A stretch of 64,000 nt of DNA from Amoebidium appalachense (Eukaryota > Ichthyosporea), in contig CAVNZM010000004.1 of NCBI GenBank assembly GCA_963693365.1, positions 4,092,001 through 4,156,000 on the forward strand, read 5' to 3'. This document shows, one piece after another, positions 45,268 to 55,446 of the stretch (position 1 is its first letter; every line of letters begins with the position of its first letter). The translations under genes were made by a program, and so were the position numbers. The notes below the pieces were generated by a model. The model was not told where the DNA came from. It saw only the letters and a list, made by a program, of their open reading frames with translations, and did not search any database.

Positions 45268-45509
45268 TGCCAATAAAACCATCTTCTAGCATGCACGTGT
45301 TGGAATGCCACCACTGGGGGGCCTGGTTCCGGGAGGCAGGGGGGCTGGGGGGGGCACCCAGTGTGTGGGTGTGCATATGGGCAGGGGAGCAGGGGGGCAG
45401 GGGGGCGGGGGGGCAGGGGAGCAGGGGGGCAGGGGGGCAGGGGAGACTGGCATGCCACTCACGGGGAGGATAGTGTATGTTGGCACGTGTGGGTGTGTGG
45501 GTGGTTTTT

Positions 45510-46088
45510 TTATTTGGGCTTGTGCTTATGGCAATGGGTCGTAGATTTCACCCTGTTTTTGCAGGGATTGCCAGCCTTGGTTTTGCCCTGGCAGTACCCA
45601 TTTTCCCTGCCCACACCCACCGCTGCAGCTGCAACCGGTGGCTGTGGTGCACCCATGGGTGGATCCGGAGTGGACACAGTCAGCGCGGGTACCCCGGTGC
45701 GCTCGGTGCGAGGGCGCTGCATTTCTGCGACTGTAAAGGCGGCCAGGAGGTCGTCCAGCAGGAGGTTTGCATGAGCATAGTCCCCGGCCTTGTGGGGGTG
45801 GAGGATGTTGATGGTGTTGTCGCTGTAGAGGAGGACACCGGTGGCAGGGGCAAAGCATACCCAGGGCTTGAAGCCGTCCTTGTGGTGTGGGCATGTTTTC
45901 TTTTTGTTTTTGCACTGGGCTTTTTTTGAGGGTGCAAATGCAGGGCATCGTTCGGGGTCAACCGAATCGGGGCGCAAAAGTGCGTCTCCCATTTCTAGTG
46001 TTTTGTTTTGGTGTGCACTGTTCTTGGATTGGGGTGAAGCGAGACAAAAAGTAAAAGCGAGTACTTTTTGTTGACTGGTTGATGGCAT
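45510..46088 (-). CDS. Element protein with two small Cys/His zinc-type motifs
   Basis: 192 residues from ATG 46088; an internal ATG at 45992 (MGDALLRPD) would give 160. Two similar short motifs are visible. One is near the middle, CPAFAPSKKAQCKNKKKTCPHH; the other is at the C terminus, CQGKTKAGNPCKN...HCHKH. Both follow C-x9/10-CKN-x-C-x(1-2)-H. The single motif with a TKxGxPC core is common in short proteins of large DNA viruses and phages, where it probably binds zinc. The linker is Pro/Ala-rich. The stop codon overlaps an AATAAA and lies seven bases inside the left terminal repeat, so the gene abuts the repeat tail-first. No function is known; DNA or RNA binding is only a guess. Confidence 0.6.
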   Translation of the reverse strand: MPSTSQQKVLAFTFCLASPQSKNSAHQNKTLEMGDALLRPDSVDPERCPAFAPSKKAQCKNKKKTCPHHKDGFKPWVCFAPATGVLLYSDNTINILHPHKAGDYAHANLLLDDLLAAFTVAEMQRPRTERTGVPALTVSTPDPPMGAPQPPVAAAAVGVGRENGYCQGKTKAGNPCKNRVKSTTHCHKHKPK

Positions 46089-46296
46089 ATCAATCAATCT
46101 CTTGGTGCCAAACCACTGACCAATCACATGGGTGTATTCACGAATTCCAATCTAAATTCGGCATCTGGAGAGAGGGGTACTGGTAAAACACAAGAGCAAC
46201 ACGGCATCAAGAGTTTGTACCACAGGCAAGATCTCAGAGAGGTCACTTTTGGGGTGTAACACGTCGGATACTGAAAGTTTTGTGAGGTACACGTAC

Positions 46297-46569
46297 ATGT
46301 TCGACAGCACGGTCACCACAGGCATTCTTTATGTGATATCTATATGCAGTGTCGTTGCAAATATACACTGGTACAATTTAATGAAGTCCGAACCGAATGC
46401 TAGAGAGAAAGTGAACAAAATGTATCTGGTGTACGTCAGCGCTGCTATTGTCCTCACATGTTTATTGGTTACACCATTGATGTATGCAGTCATATACTAT
46501 TTCAATAAGAAGACGGGTGCTGCGGAGTACGACACCGCTCTGAGACAAACAAGTCACTCGGACTTTTAA
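46297..46569 (+). CDS. Small two-TM membrane protein
   Basis: 90 residues from ATG 46297. The frame is open upstream to 46249, but without ATG. Two hydrophobic segments are predicted by eye: residues 5-25 (TVTTGILYVISICSVVANIHW) and 45-70 (YLVYVSAAIVLTCLL...MYAVIYYF). They are separated by a charged loop (KSEPNAREKVNKM), and a short polar tail ends the protein. No family is recognised. A 131-bp tandem array with AATAAA-containing units follows 25 bases after the stop, so the array may supply its 3' end. Confidence 0.5.
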   Translation: MFDSTVTTGILYVISICSVVANIHWYNLMKSEPNAREKVNKMYLVYVSAAIVLTCLLVTPLMYAVIYYFNKKTGAAEYDTALRQTSHSDF

Positions 46570-46593
46570 TCCGATTGACGTGTCACCGCGCCA

Positions 46594-46987
46594 GCGCTGC
46601 ATACAAAAAGACCCGAAGTGGAGTATACGACAAACCCAGCGCCAGCGCTTCATACCCAAAGTGGATACAATAAAAAGACAGTTGCTGTGTGTGCAAAGCT
46701 GTGTGTGCAAAAAGAGGGGAAATAAGCGCTGCATACAAAAGCCCCGAAGTGGAGTATACGACAAACCCAGCGCCAGCGCTTCATACCCAAAGTGGATACA
46801 ATAAAAAGACAGTTGCTGTGTGTGCAAAGCTGTGTGTGCAAAAAGAGGGGAAATAAGCGCTGCATACAAAAGCCCCGAAGTGGAGTATACGACAAACCCA
46901 GCGCCAGCGCTTCATACCCAAAGTGGATACAATAAAAAGACAGTTGCTGTGTGTGCAAAGCTGTGTGTGCAAAAAGAGGGGAAATAA
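46594..46987 (+). repeat. Three tandem copies of a ~131-bp unit
   Basis: GCGCTGCATACAAAA starts copies at 46594, 46726 and 46857. Each unit contains CGCCAGCGCTTCATACCC, CAATAAAAAGACAG and a doubled TGTGTGTGCAAA(G) motif. Copies two and three are almost identical. Confidence 0.93.
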
Positions 46988-46999
46988 ATACTTTAAACG

Positions 47000-47085
47000 T
47001 GCATGCAATATACATCGATAGACTTATGAAAGCACACAAACTGTGTGCCACACGGGCATGCATGCATGGGGAGGGAGTGTGGGGT

Positions 47086-47119
<34 letters not shown>

Positions 47120-47258
47120 GACTTTGAACGTGCATGCAATAGACTTATGAAAGCACACAAACTGTGTGCCACACGGGCATGCATGCATCGATAGACTTAT
47201 GAAAGCACACAAACTGTGTGCCACACGGGCATGCATGCATGGGGAGGGAGTGTGGGGT

Positions 47259-47295
<37 letters not shown>

Positions 47296-47457
47296 GGGGG
47301 GGGTGGGGGGGGGGGGGAGACTTTGAACGTGCATGCAATAGACTTATGAAAGCACACAAGCTGTGTGCCACACGGGCATGCATGCATCGATAGACTTATG
47401 AAAGCACACAAACTGTGTGCCACACGGGCATGCATGCATGGGGAGGGAGTGTGGGGT

Positions 47458-47490
<33 letters not shown>

Positions 47491-47785
47491 GACTTTGAAC
47501 GTGCATGCAATAGACTTATGAAAGCACACAAACTGTGTGCCACACGGGCATGCATGCATGGGGAGGGAGTGTGGGGAGGGGGAGGGGGGGGGGGGGGGAG
47601 ACTTTGAACGTGCATGCAATAGACTTATGAAAGCACACAAACTGTGTGCCACACGGGCATGCATGCACGGGGTTTAGGGTTTAGGGTAAGGTGGGGGGGG
47701 GGGGGAGACTTTGAACGTGCATGCATCGATAGACTTATGAAAGCACACAAACTGTGTGCCACACGGGCATGCATGCATGGGGAGG

Positions 47786-47818
<33 letters not shown>

Positions 47819-47850
47819 GGGGGGAGACTTTGAACGTGCATGCAAGTGTG
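47000..47850 (+). repeat. Eight-copy repeat array with variable G-runs
   Basis: The core GACTTATGAAAGCACACAAA...GTGTGCCACACGGGCATGCATGCAT occurs eight times (about 47021, 47141, 47193, 47341, 47393, 47511, 47621, 47731). Most copies are followed by GGGGAGGGAGTGTGGGG, a G-run of 10-45 and GAGACTTTGAACGTGCATGCA. Two copies lack the G-run. One copy at 47672 instead has TTTAGGGTTTAGGG. Confidence 0.92.
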
Positions 47851-47915
47851 TACCAAAAGGGACCTGGACTTCTTTGTATACAATCGATATTTAATCGGTT
47901 GAAAACAGCAAAACA

Positions 47916-48005
47916 AGACTTGTACATATATAATAACCACAAGATACTAAACCATCCAGAAGACTTGTACATATATAATAACCACAAGATACTAAACCAT
48001 CCAGA
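47916..48005 (+). repeat. Two tandem copies of a 45-bp unit
   Basis: GACTTGTACATATATAATAA...CTAAACCATCCAGAA is present twice head to tail, just downstream of the G-run array and before the convergent 3' end of the coiled-coil gene. Confidence 0.9.
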
Positions 48006-48188
48006 ACCAGAAAAAAAAGATGCCTACATGCTATGATCCATAAGATGCTCGTTAACATAAATACAGAAACCGTAAGGTGCTACCAGTATCAACAGTCATA
48101 TATTAAAATACATCAGCCAGCCCCTGTGGCCATACCCAGCCCCTGACACATACAACAAAATCAAAACACACCCCTCACCACTCCCAAC

Positions 48189-49412
48189 CTAATCTTCATC
48201 GTCTTCATCACTGTCCCCGTGAATAACCTGTATATCTGAAACTTGCTTTGCTCGTGTCCTGCCACTGCGGGCAGGGGCTGGTTTCTGACTCTGTTTTGGT
48301 TTCTTTGCTCGACCACTTTCTTTCCCTTTCTTCCCCTCGACCTTCTCGCCCAAAGCCATCATGTCCTCCAATTCCTCATCTAATGCCGTCTCAAATGACG
48401 TCTCTTCCTGGCGGTGCCGTTTGTACACACCAAAAGAAATATCTGACACCCCTCTCTTTGAACCCTGGGAATATGCAGAGGGGTTCGACATCATGGAGGC
48501 ACCAAAAGTGTGGGATTGGGTGCTGGTAACGGTGGTGAGGGACGGATTGAAGGGGGGTACGGGCATGACAGGTGGGGGGAGGGGGAGAATGGGCAGGGGG
48601 AGGTTGAGGGGGGTTTTGGGCTGAGTGGTACCGGGCGGGGGGAGGGTGGGGATGGGATTTTGATTGGTCGTACCAGGGGGGGGGAGGGGGGGGGCGAGAC
48701 CGTGTTGGACGGTAATGTCGGGGAGGGGCTGGGGGTCATTCCAATCACGAAGTTTCTGTGTGCTCTCGTCGATTGTTCTACGGTATGATTCCCTCATGGT
48801 CGCAATGTGTGACTGAAGCTTGGTAATCTCGGCCCGGTATCTTTCCCCTTCAGTCTGATGCTCCAGGATATCGGCCACCTTTCCAACAAGCTGCCCTTCG
48901 AGGTCCCGATTCTTTGCCGATAACACCTGTTCCTTTGCATCTGCAAGGTGTTTTTGTTTGGCCGCCGCCGATTTTAGCTCGGCAATTTCCCCCTTAAGGA
49001 TTTGGATGTCGTGATCCTTCGTTTGTAATTCTTTCTCTGCGGCTTCCAGCTTCTCCTGCAATTCGGTGGTTGGGGTGGTGACAGCGGGTGCAGTGGCCGC
49101 AGTACCGACCTTTGCCAATGCAGAGGCAATGGCACTGTCTACTTTCGACTGCAACACAGTCTCCAAGTACTCTTCGAACATTTTTGGATCGACGGGAGCA
49201 GTGTCGCCGGAGTGTGGGGGGGGGTTGGATGGGGGGGGGGACGTCGCCGCCGGAGCCTGAGTGTGGGGGGGGTTGGTTGGGGAGGGGACTTCGCCGCCGG
49301 AGTGTGGGGGGGGGTTGGATGGGGGGGGGGCTTGCGTTGTGACGGGGTCGGCGGACTTGCTGATGTTGGTTTCGTATGACCCCGACCCGGGAGCTTGCTG
49401 GGAATAATCCAT
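48189..49412 (-). CDS. Element coiled-coil, proline-rich, likely nuclear protein
   Basis: 407 residues from ATG 49412; the frame is open upstream, but this is the first ATG. Residues 28-70 hold three PPPSNPPPHSG-like repeats. A coiled coil follows at about 117-222 (TTELQEKLEAAEKELQTK...), then a PPPGTT-repeat Pro-rich region at about 226-310. The C-terminal third has basic clusters (KRGVSD, KKGKESGRAKKPK) that look like nuclear localisation signals, and a GDSDEDDED acidic tail. No enzyme domain is seen. The layout (coiled coil plus low-complexity arms) parallels the minus-strand gene at 55447-56254, so both may be structural or DNA-associated proteins of the element. Composition is otherwise normal and there is no frameshift. 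Confidence 0.65.
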   Translation of the reverse strand: MDYSQQAPGSGSYETNISKSADPVTTQAPPPSNPPPHSGGEVPSPTNPPHTQAPAATSPPPSNPPPHSGDTAPVDPKMFEEYLETVLQSKVDSAIASALAKVGTAATAPAVTTPTTELQEKLEAAEKELQTKDHDIQILKGEIAELKSAAAKQKHLADAKEQVLSAKNRDLEGQLVGKVADILEHQTEGERYRAEITKLQSHIATMRESYRRTIDESTQKLRDWNDPQPLPDITVQHGLAPPLPPPGTTNQNPIPTLPPPGTTQPKTPLNLPLPILPLPPPVMPVPPFNPSLTTVTSTQSHTFGASMMSNPSAYSQGSKRGVSDISFGVYKRHRQEETSFETALDEELEDMMALGEKVEGKKGKESGRAKKPKQSQKPAPARSGRTRAKQVSDIQVIHGDSDEDDED

Positions 49413-49439
49413 CGTGACAGTTTTCACAAAAAAAAGGAT

Positions 49440-50880
49440 AAACAAAGGGAAAAAAAGAAAGGAAGTCTTACGTTTCTCTGCGCAAACACAGTCGTGTGCA
49501 AACCCAGTCGTGAACAAGGGAAAAAGGAAAAAAAAAACAAGGGAAAAAGGAAAAAAAAAAAGAAAGTGCTACGAATACGATTCTCTGTTGTGAACAAAGG
49601 AAAAAGTAAAAAAAAGAGTGTTACGTTTCTCTGCGCAAACACAGTCCTGTGCAAACCCAGTCGTGAACAAGAGAAAAAGAAAAAAAAAAGAGAGTGTTAC
49701 GTTTCTCTAGGCAAACACCGTCGTGTGTAAACACAGCCATGAACAAAAGAATCAGAAAAGTAGAAAATGACAGCGCTGTGAACTGATATAAAAAAACCGT
49801 CATCAATAATTTATGTGAAGCCATTGCGCAAAATACGATCTTATGTTACGAGAATCAAGCATAAGAAAAACAGAACCTTTTGGCGCTGTTAGCGAATATA
49901 TCTCTAATCGTGTTTGGTTCACAGGTAAACTGTATAAAAAAGGTGAATATACGAAATAAAAATATAATATACAGGACAAAACGAGCGCTAGTTTAAAACA
50001 TCGAAGGATATACGCTTTCACAACATCTTATTCGCGGACCTTTTTACGTGCAAGCGTTTGATTGGTGCATAGGGGTTGGTTCTTGCCCCACGTGATTCGC
50101 GGCGCTGATGCTCAGGGTATTCTGATTGACCGAAATCGAAGCATCGGATTCAAATTGGGCAAATACAAAACGCTTTCCAACCAAAATCCCAAGCGCATGG
50201 TTGTTTATTTATAGAACCTTATATGTCATAAAACATACAACCCTCTTTTAGGATTTCCCTTATTCCTTGCTCAGTCAAAACGCTCCAGGGTCGGTGCTGC
50301 TATCAGTCACTAAGTAATTTCATTGGCCAGTCATCACGTAAATGCGCCAGCCAACAAAACCAATCGGTGATTGGTGAATAATGGTTGGGTCAACGTGATC
50401 GGGCACTGGTACTCTAGGCAAGCGCTTATCGGCATTGGTACAATCTAGTTGGTCAATACACCGTGACTCAAGGCTGCAACGCTTTTCGAAGACCAGATTC
50501 ACAGGACCCTTTCCAAACAAAATTCCAAGCAAATGTCTGTGTCCGCGTAAAGTATAAATAAACATAAATAAATTATGCTTTTTTAATATTTATTGCCTAT
50601 TAGAATAAATCACAATTGTTACTCGTAAAAGGGTCTTGGTTGGGCAGGCTGGCCTTGCTACCCAAACTATTATTAGCCGATCTCACTGATTAGCTTATTA
50701 TCACGTACGCGCCAATCAGTGATTCCATTGGCCAAACTGAACAAAACATTAATTGGCCAGTCATCAAAAACGTGATTTTCTTGCTTGCTTCAAGCTTTGC
50801 GAAATGAGAATATATGTTCAACACTCTCTTTGCGCTCTATATACAACGGAGAAATTACAAGAGTCCATCTTGATTCCCGA
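49440..50880. other. Element spacer with degenerate repeats
   Basis: CTGCGCAAACACAGTCGTGTGCAAAC-like units with purine-rich tails recur about three times at 49477-49740. Scattered ATTGGCCAGTCATCA and CCAATC(A/G)GTGATT motifs occur at 50320-50770, which look like CCAAT-type promoter elements. No convincing gene is seen. Confidence 0.5.
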
Positions 50881-50892
50881 ACGAACAAATAT

Positions 50893-51160
50893 AACCAAGC
50901 GCACCACACCAGTTCGTGTTACTTTCGCCCGGCGCTGCTGTTGTACATGTTTCAAACATAACCAAGCGCGCCACACCAATTCGTGTCACTTTCGCCCAAC
51001 GCTGCTGTTGTGCATGTTTCAAACGTAATCAGGCGCACCACATCAGTTCGTGTCACTTTCGCCCAGCGCTGCTGTTGTGCATGTTTCAAACATAATCAAG
51101 CGCACCACACCAGTTCGTGTCACTTTCGCCCGGCGCTGCTGTTGTACATGTTTCCATTGT
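50893..51160 (+). repeat. Four tandem copies of a 67-bp unit
   Basis: AACCAAGCGCACCACACC begins copies at 50893, 50960, 51027 and 51094 with small changes. Each has TTCGTGT(T/C)ACTTTCGCCC and GCTGCTGTTGT(A/G)CATGTTTC. The array lies upstream of the spliced gene at 51707. Confidence 0.92.
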
Positions 51161-51454
51161 AATTACAAATAGGCTAGATTGCCAAAAACAGAACGAAAAC
51201 AACAAAGAAACTTGTTATAATAACCTGTGCACACCGCGCTATCAGTTGTCCCCTTTTTTAGCCAATACAGATACATAGAATTTCCTTCATGTTTCCCTGT
51301 GCGAGGCACATTTTAGGCTTATGCACACAATCGTAGATTGTTTGGGATACGAAAACAGAGCACACACACAAACGAGTTCTGCTAAACACAAACATTGTTA
51401 GACTGGACACAAAAAACATAGCGCGCGCATGCACGAGCTTTCCTAGGAACGATT

Positions 51455-51591
<137 letters not shown>

Positions 51592-51706
51592 AAGCACGAG
51601 CGCTACAACACGGTGGCACAAGCACACAGACAGAGCGCTCTCACAGACAGTCTTACAGGCAGAGGGTGCTCACAATTACACACATCACAAAAACACACAC
51701 AGCAAC

Positions 51707-53983
51707 ATGGCTGTTAACGGCAATATTCTGGCGCTCATCACTCGTGCATTCCCGAGCAGCATACCACTCGACCCACCCACATTTAGGCTTTCGAACGACG
51801 TTGATCCGTCAGTTATATTTACCGGTAAAAGGCTACTCACACGTCAGAGTATTTATCGTCATCCTCAAAAAAAAAAAACTCGCACCGATCATATATTTGG
51901 TGATGCCAACGGGTTCAGAACATGTTTATGTTTTTTTGATTGAACTGGACGACGGACGTCCTAGTTGCAGGAAGAACTACAACCTACACGAATTCGAAAA
52001 CGACATGGGCATCCCGGAAGTTGTAGCCTGGATTCTCAGATTTGGTGGTCCTCGATGGAAGATTTATGATCTTCACAGTTATCATCCGTTTTCGAGTGAG
52101 GGTTGGGCGGTGAAGCTCGGTCGCATTTCTCTGTATCCTGGCAGTAAGGACTACAGTCGCATACCTGCCGTGGTGGGTACTTTGCCGGGGGAGTTCCAGA
52201 TTTGTCGCATCTTCAAAAAGCACGGATGGAAAGTGTGGTGGGATGGGGCTGCACGTAGCCCCCCAGGCAGCCCCGCTTTCAAGCTACCTGCACCGACGAG
52301 TGACCGACCGAGAAAGCGGGCAAGAGTGGAGGGGGGGGGAGAGGGAGGGGGTGGGGAGGGGGGAGAGGGGGGAGGGAGAGGGGGAGGGAGAGGGAGAGGG
52401 TGGGGGTGGGGAGGGGGGGGAGGGGGAGGGGGAGGGAGAGGGAGAGGGTGGGCGTGGGGAGGGGGGAGAGGGGGAGGGGGAGGGGAGAGGGAGAGGGTGG
52501 GGGTGGGGAGGGGGGAGAGGGGGAGGGGGGAGGGAGAGGGAGAGGGTGGGGATGGGGGAGGAGAGGGAGGGGCAGAGGGGGCAGAGGGCTACCGCCACAC
52601 CCGCAACACATCTCCTTGGGATTTCAGGCCGGGTAACCCCCCCCCCCCAACACACAAGCCATTACACGTCTGCACGCATGCATGCACCTGGGCTATCCCC
52701 CCTCTCCCCGCACACACACGGAAGGGATCACACGTCTGCACGCACGCATGCACCTGGGCTATCCCCCCCCGCTCCCCCCCCCCCCCCCCCCCCCCCCCCC
52801 AACACACAAGCCATTACACGTCTGCACGCATGCATGCACCTGGGCTATCCCCCCTCTCCCCGCACACACACGGAAGGGATCACACGTCTGCACGCATGCA
52901 TGCACCTGGGCTATCCCCCCTCTCCCCGCACACACACGGAAGGGATCACACGTCTGCACGCATGCATGCACCTGGGCTATCCCCCCTCTCCCCGCACACA
53001 CACGGAAGGGATCACACGTCTGCACGCATGCATGCACCTGGGCTATCCCCCCTCTCCCCGCACACACACGGAAGGGATCACACGTCTGCACGCATGCATG
53101 CACCTGGGCTATCCCCCCTCTCCCCGCACACACACGGAAGGGATCATATGTCTGCACGCACGCATGCACCTGCCAGGCTATCCCCCCCCCCCCCCCCCCC
53201 CCAACACACAAGCCATTACACGTCTGCACGCATGCATGCACCTGGGCACCTCGACTAGTCCCCGCCACACACACCCAACCACCACCACCACCACACACAT
53301 ACACAGAGAGAGAGAGAGAGCACACACCTGCACACGTGCATCCACCTTGGCTAATCCTACCCCCCACCCCGACACACACGCACACGCACACCCGGCACAA
53401 ACATGCACACACACCCGGCACACACGTGCACACACGCATGGCACACACACACACACACACACAGAGCAAGAAGCGGAGGAGGCGGATAGGGGGCAACAGC
53501 AGGGGGCGGAGACAGGGGAGTCGGTGGGGTTCACCGAGGTACCCGTGAAACATCTCAGCCAACTGCAGTTAGAAAAGCTCTCATTTGAGACGATAGTTAG
53601 GGTAATGGAAAAACGACACGAGGTTCGGGCAGCTGGTGCCGTCAAGTTCATGCTTCCCGAACCGGTAGTGCAGGGGCTGAAAGAGGCTGCTTGGGCCACA
53701 CCAGTGAGAAAATCCTACACCAAGATCTGTCTGGAGGCTACCGCCATCAAGGATGTCTTCCTCGTTTATAGGGACGACATCAAAGAGCAAATTCCAGAGG
53801 TGCGTATTTGCAACCATTAGGGTATGGTTACCGTGAACAGGAGCTAACACGATTGAGCAGGGGGACCCGTTGGATGAGGAGGAGTTCTGGGGGCAATTGG
53901 ACTGCTTACCGGAAACTTACAGTAAAATGTTCTTTTACGGAACGGATCTGACACCTCTTAAAAACACCCATACACCCAGTGAG
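51707..53983 (+). CDS. Spliced element gene with an apparent frameshift; function unknown
   Basis: ATG 51707 opens a frame (MAVNGNILALITR...) that runs into an A12 tract at 51867-51878. The good coding sequence afterwards (ELDDGRPSCRKNYN...WKVWWDG) is in another frame, so the tract marks a frameshift, sequencing error or short intron. A basic RPRKRARVE segment ends the first part near 52330. Purine-rich and 66-bp repeats follow. Coding resumes at about 53463 after CACACACAG (EQEAEEADRGQQ...) and continues to 53800 (KEQIPE|GTGCGT). A third exon runs at about 53864-53983 (GDPLDEEEFWGQL...), ending at a GTACGT donor. The next intron would be the 47-bp array, and later exons may lie in the gap. 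No domain is recognised. Intron limits around 52330-53462 are uncertain. Confidence 0.5.
52325..52600 (+). repeat. GGGAGA-type purine minisatellite
   Basis: Only G and A for most of 260 bp, with a ~45-bp higher-order period built from GAGAGGGTGGG(G/C)(G/T)TGGGGAGGGG. It lies in the presumed first large intron of the spliced element gene. Confidence 0.9.
52655..53245 (+). repeat. ~66-bp minisatellite, about nine copies
   Basis: Units contain CACGTCTGCACGCATGCATG, CACCTGGGCTATCCCCCC, TCTCCCCGCACACACACGG and AAGGGAT. Five central copies are nearly identical with a 66-bp period. Outer copies have C-runs in place of the TCTCCCCGC block. The array lies inside the presumed intron and ends before the exon at 53463. 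Confidence 0.92.
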
Positions 53984-54025
53984 GTACGTGTGTGTCATGT
54001 GTGTGTATGTGCGTGTGTTTGTGCA

Positions 54026-54774
54026 GAGGGTGCATGTTGTGTAGGCATGGGTGTATTCGTGTGTGTGCAGCTGAGGGTGCATGTTGTGTAGGCATGGGTG
54101 TATTCGTGTGTGTGCAGCTGAGGGTGCATGTTGTGTAGGCATGGGTGTATTCGTGTGTGTGCAGCTGAGGGTGCATGTTGTGTAGGCATGGGTGTATTCG
54201 TGTGTGTGCAGCAGAGGGTGCATGTTGTGAAGGCATGGGTGTATTCGTGTGTGTGCAGCAGAGGGTGCATGTTGTGAAGGCATGGGTGTATTCGTGTGTG
54301 TGCAGCAGAGGGTGCATGTTGTGTAGGCATGGGTGTATTCGTGTGTGTGCAGCTGAGGGTGCATGTTGTGTAGGCATGGGTGTATTCGTGTGTGTGCAGC
54401 AGAGGGTGCATGTTGTGTAGGCATGGGTGTATTCGTGTGTGTGCAGCAGAGGGTGCATGTTGTGAAGGCATGGGTGTATTCGTGTGTGTGCAGCAGAGGG
54501 TGCATGTTGTGAAGGCATGGGTGTATTCGTGTGTGTGCAGCAGAGGGTGCATGTTGTGTAGGCATGGGTGTATTCGTGTGTGTGCAGCAGAGGGTGCATG
54601 TTGTGTAGGCATGGGTGTATTCGTGTGTGTGCAGCAGAGGGTGCATGTTGTGAAGGCATGGGTGTATTCGTGTGTGTGCAGCAGAGGGTGCATGTTGTGT
54701 AGGCATGGGTGTATTCGTGTGTGTGCAGCAGAGGGTGCATGTTGTGTAGGCATGGGTGTATTCGTGTGTGTGTA
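54026..54774 (+). repeat. 47-bp minisatellite, 16 copies
   Basis: GGCATGGGTGTATTCGTGTG begins copies every 47 bp from 54044 to 54749. The variable positions are CAGCTGAGG/CAGCAGAGG and TGTGTAGG/TGTGAAGG. Each unit contains potential CAG acceptor and GTGTAG sites. It follows the donor at 53984, so the array would be intronic. Confidence 0.95.
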
Positions 54775-54946
54775 AACATCTGTACACGCCGTACATGTTT
54801 ACTATTACGAATATACTGTACATATCATAGTGATCACGTAGATATTGTGTACATATGATCAGATCAATATCACACGCGACAGCCGCGGGCTGCGGCTCAC
54901 GACTGAGCCGCGGCGCCGGCAATATGCAGTGGCCGTGCAGTCAGTA

Positions 54947-55446
54947 NNNNNNNNNNNNNNNNNNNNNNNNNNNNNNNNNNNNNNNNNNNNNNNNNNNNNN
55001 NNNNNNNNNNNNNNNNNNNNNNNNNNNNNNNNNNNNNNNNNNNNNNNNNNNNNNNNNNNNNNNNNNNNNNNNNNNNNNNNNNNNNNNNNNNNNNNNNNNN
55101 NNNNNNNNNNNNNNNNNNNNNNNNNNNNNNNNNNNNNNNNNNNNNNNNNNNNNNNNNNNNNNNNNNNNNNNNNNNNNNNNNNNNNNNNNNNNNNNNNNNN
55201 NNNNNNNNNNNNNNNNNNNNNNNNNNNNNNNNNNNNNNNNNNNNNNNNNNNNNNNNNNNNNNNNNNNNNNNNNNNNNNNNNNNNNNNNNNNNNNNNNNNN
55301 NNNNNNNNNNNNNNNNNNNNNNNNNNNNNNNNNNNNNNNNNNNNNNNNNNNNNNNNNNNNNNNNNNNNNNNNNNNNNNNNNNNNNNNNNNNNNNNNNNNN
55401 NNNNNNNNNNNNNNNNNNNNNNNNNNNNNNNNNNNNNNNNNNNNNN
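54947..55446. other. Assembly gap of 500 N
   Basis: Exactly 500 unknown bases, a conventional scaffold gap of possibly arbitrary length. It truncates the minus-strand gene at 55447-56254 and separates the two halves of the large element, so the inverted layout depends on the scaffolding being right. Confidence 1.

Larger units (their letters stand above)
44460..45503 (+). repeat. Left terminal inverted repeat
   Basis: 1044 bp starting ATTGCTTCATTCTGATTGG and ending GGTGTGTGGGTG. Compared with the right arm it has a G10 instead of G8 run near 44614 and one G/T difference near 45406; otherwise I see none. It carries the nuclease gene, a subterminal TGGCCAGA cluster and a GGGGCA-rich segment at 45380-45450. 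Confidence 0.93.

Noticed and set aside
47672-47690. Telomere or internal telomeric array
   Set aside because: Only two TTTAGGG units are present within a repeat array. That is too few to call a telomere, though it is noted as a curiosity.
50753-51028. 91-codon frame over the 67-bp repeats
   Set aside because: It lacks an ATG and mostly translates the tandem repeat. Cys-rich appearance comes from the GCTGCTGTTGT part of the unit.
54026-54774. CRISPR-like array
   Set aside because: The units are contiguous 47-bp repeats without unique spacers, in a eukaryotic intron setting. The same applies to the 66-, 67-, 92- and 131-bp arrays.
53906-54922. 338-codon minus-strand frame with perfect short repeats (HTHEYTHAYTT-type)
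   Set aside because: It is the 47-bp minisatellite read in an open frame. All three minus frames are open, so no coding signal is implied, and the array fits an intron.
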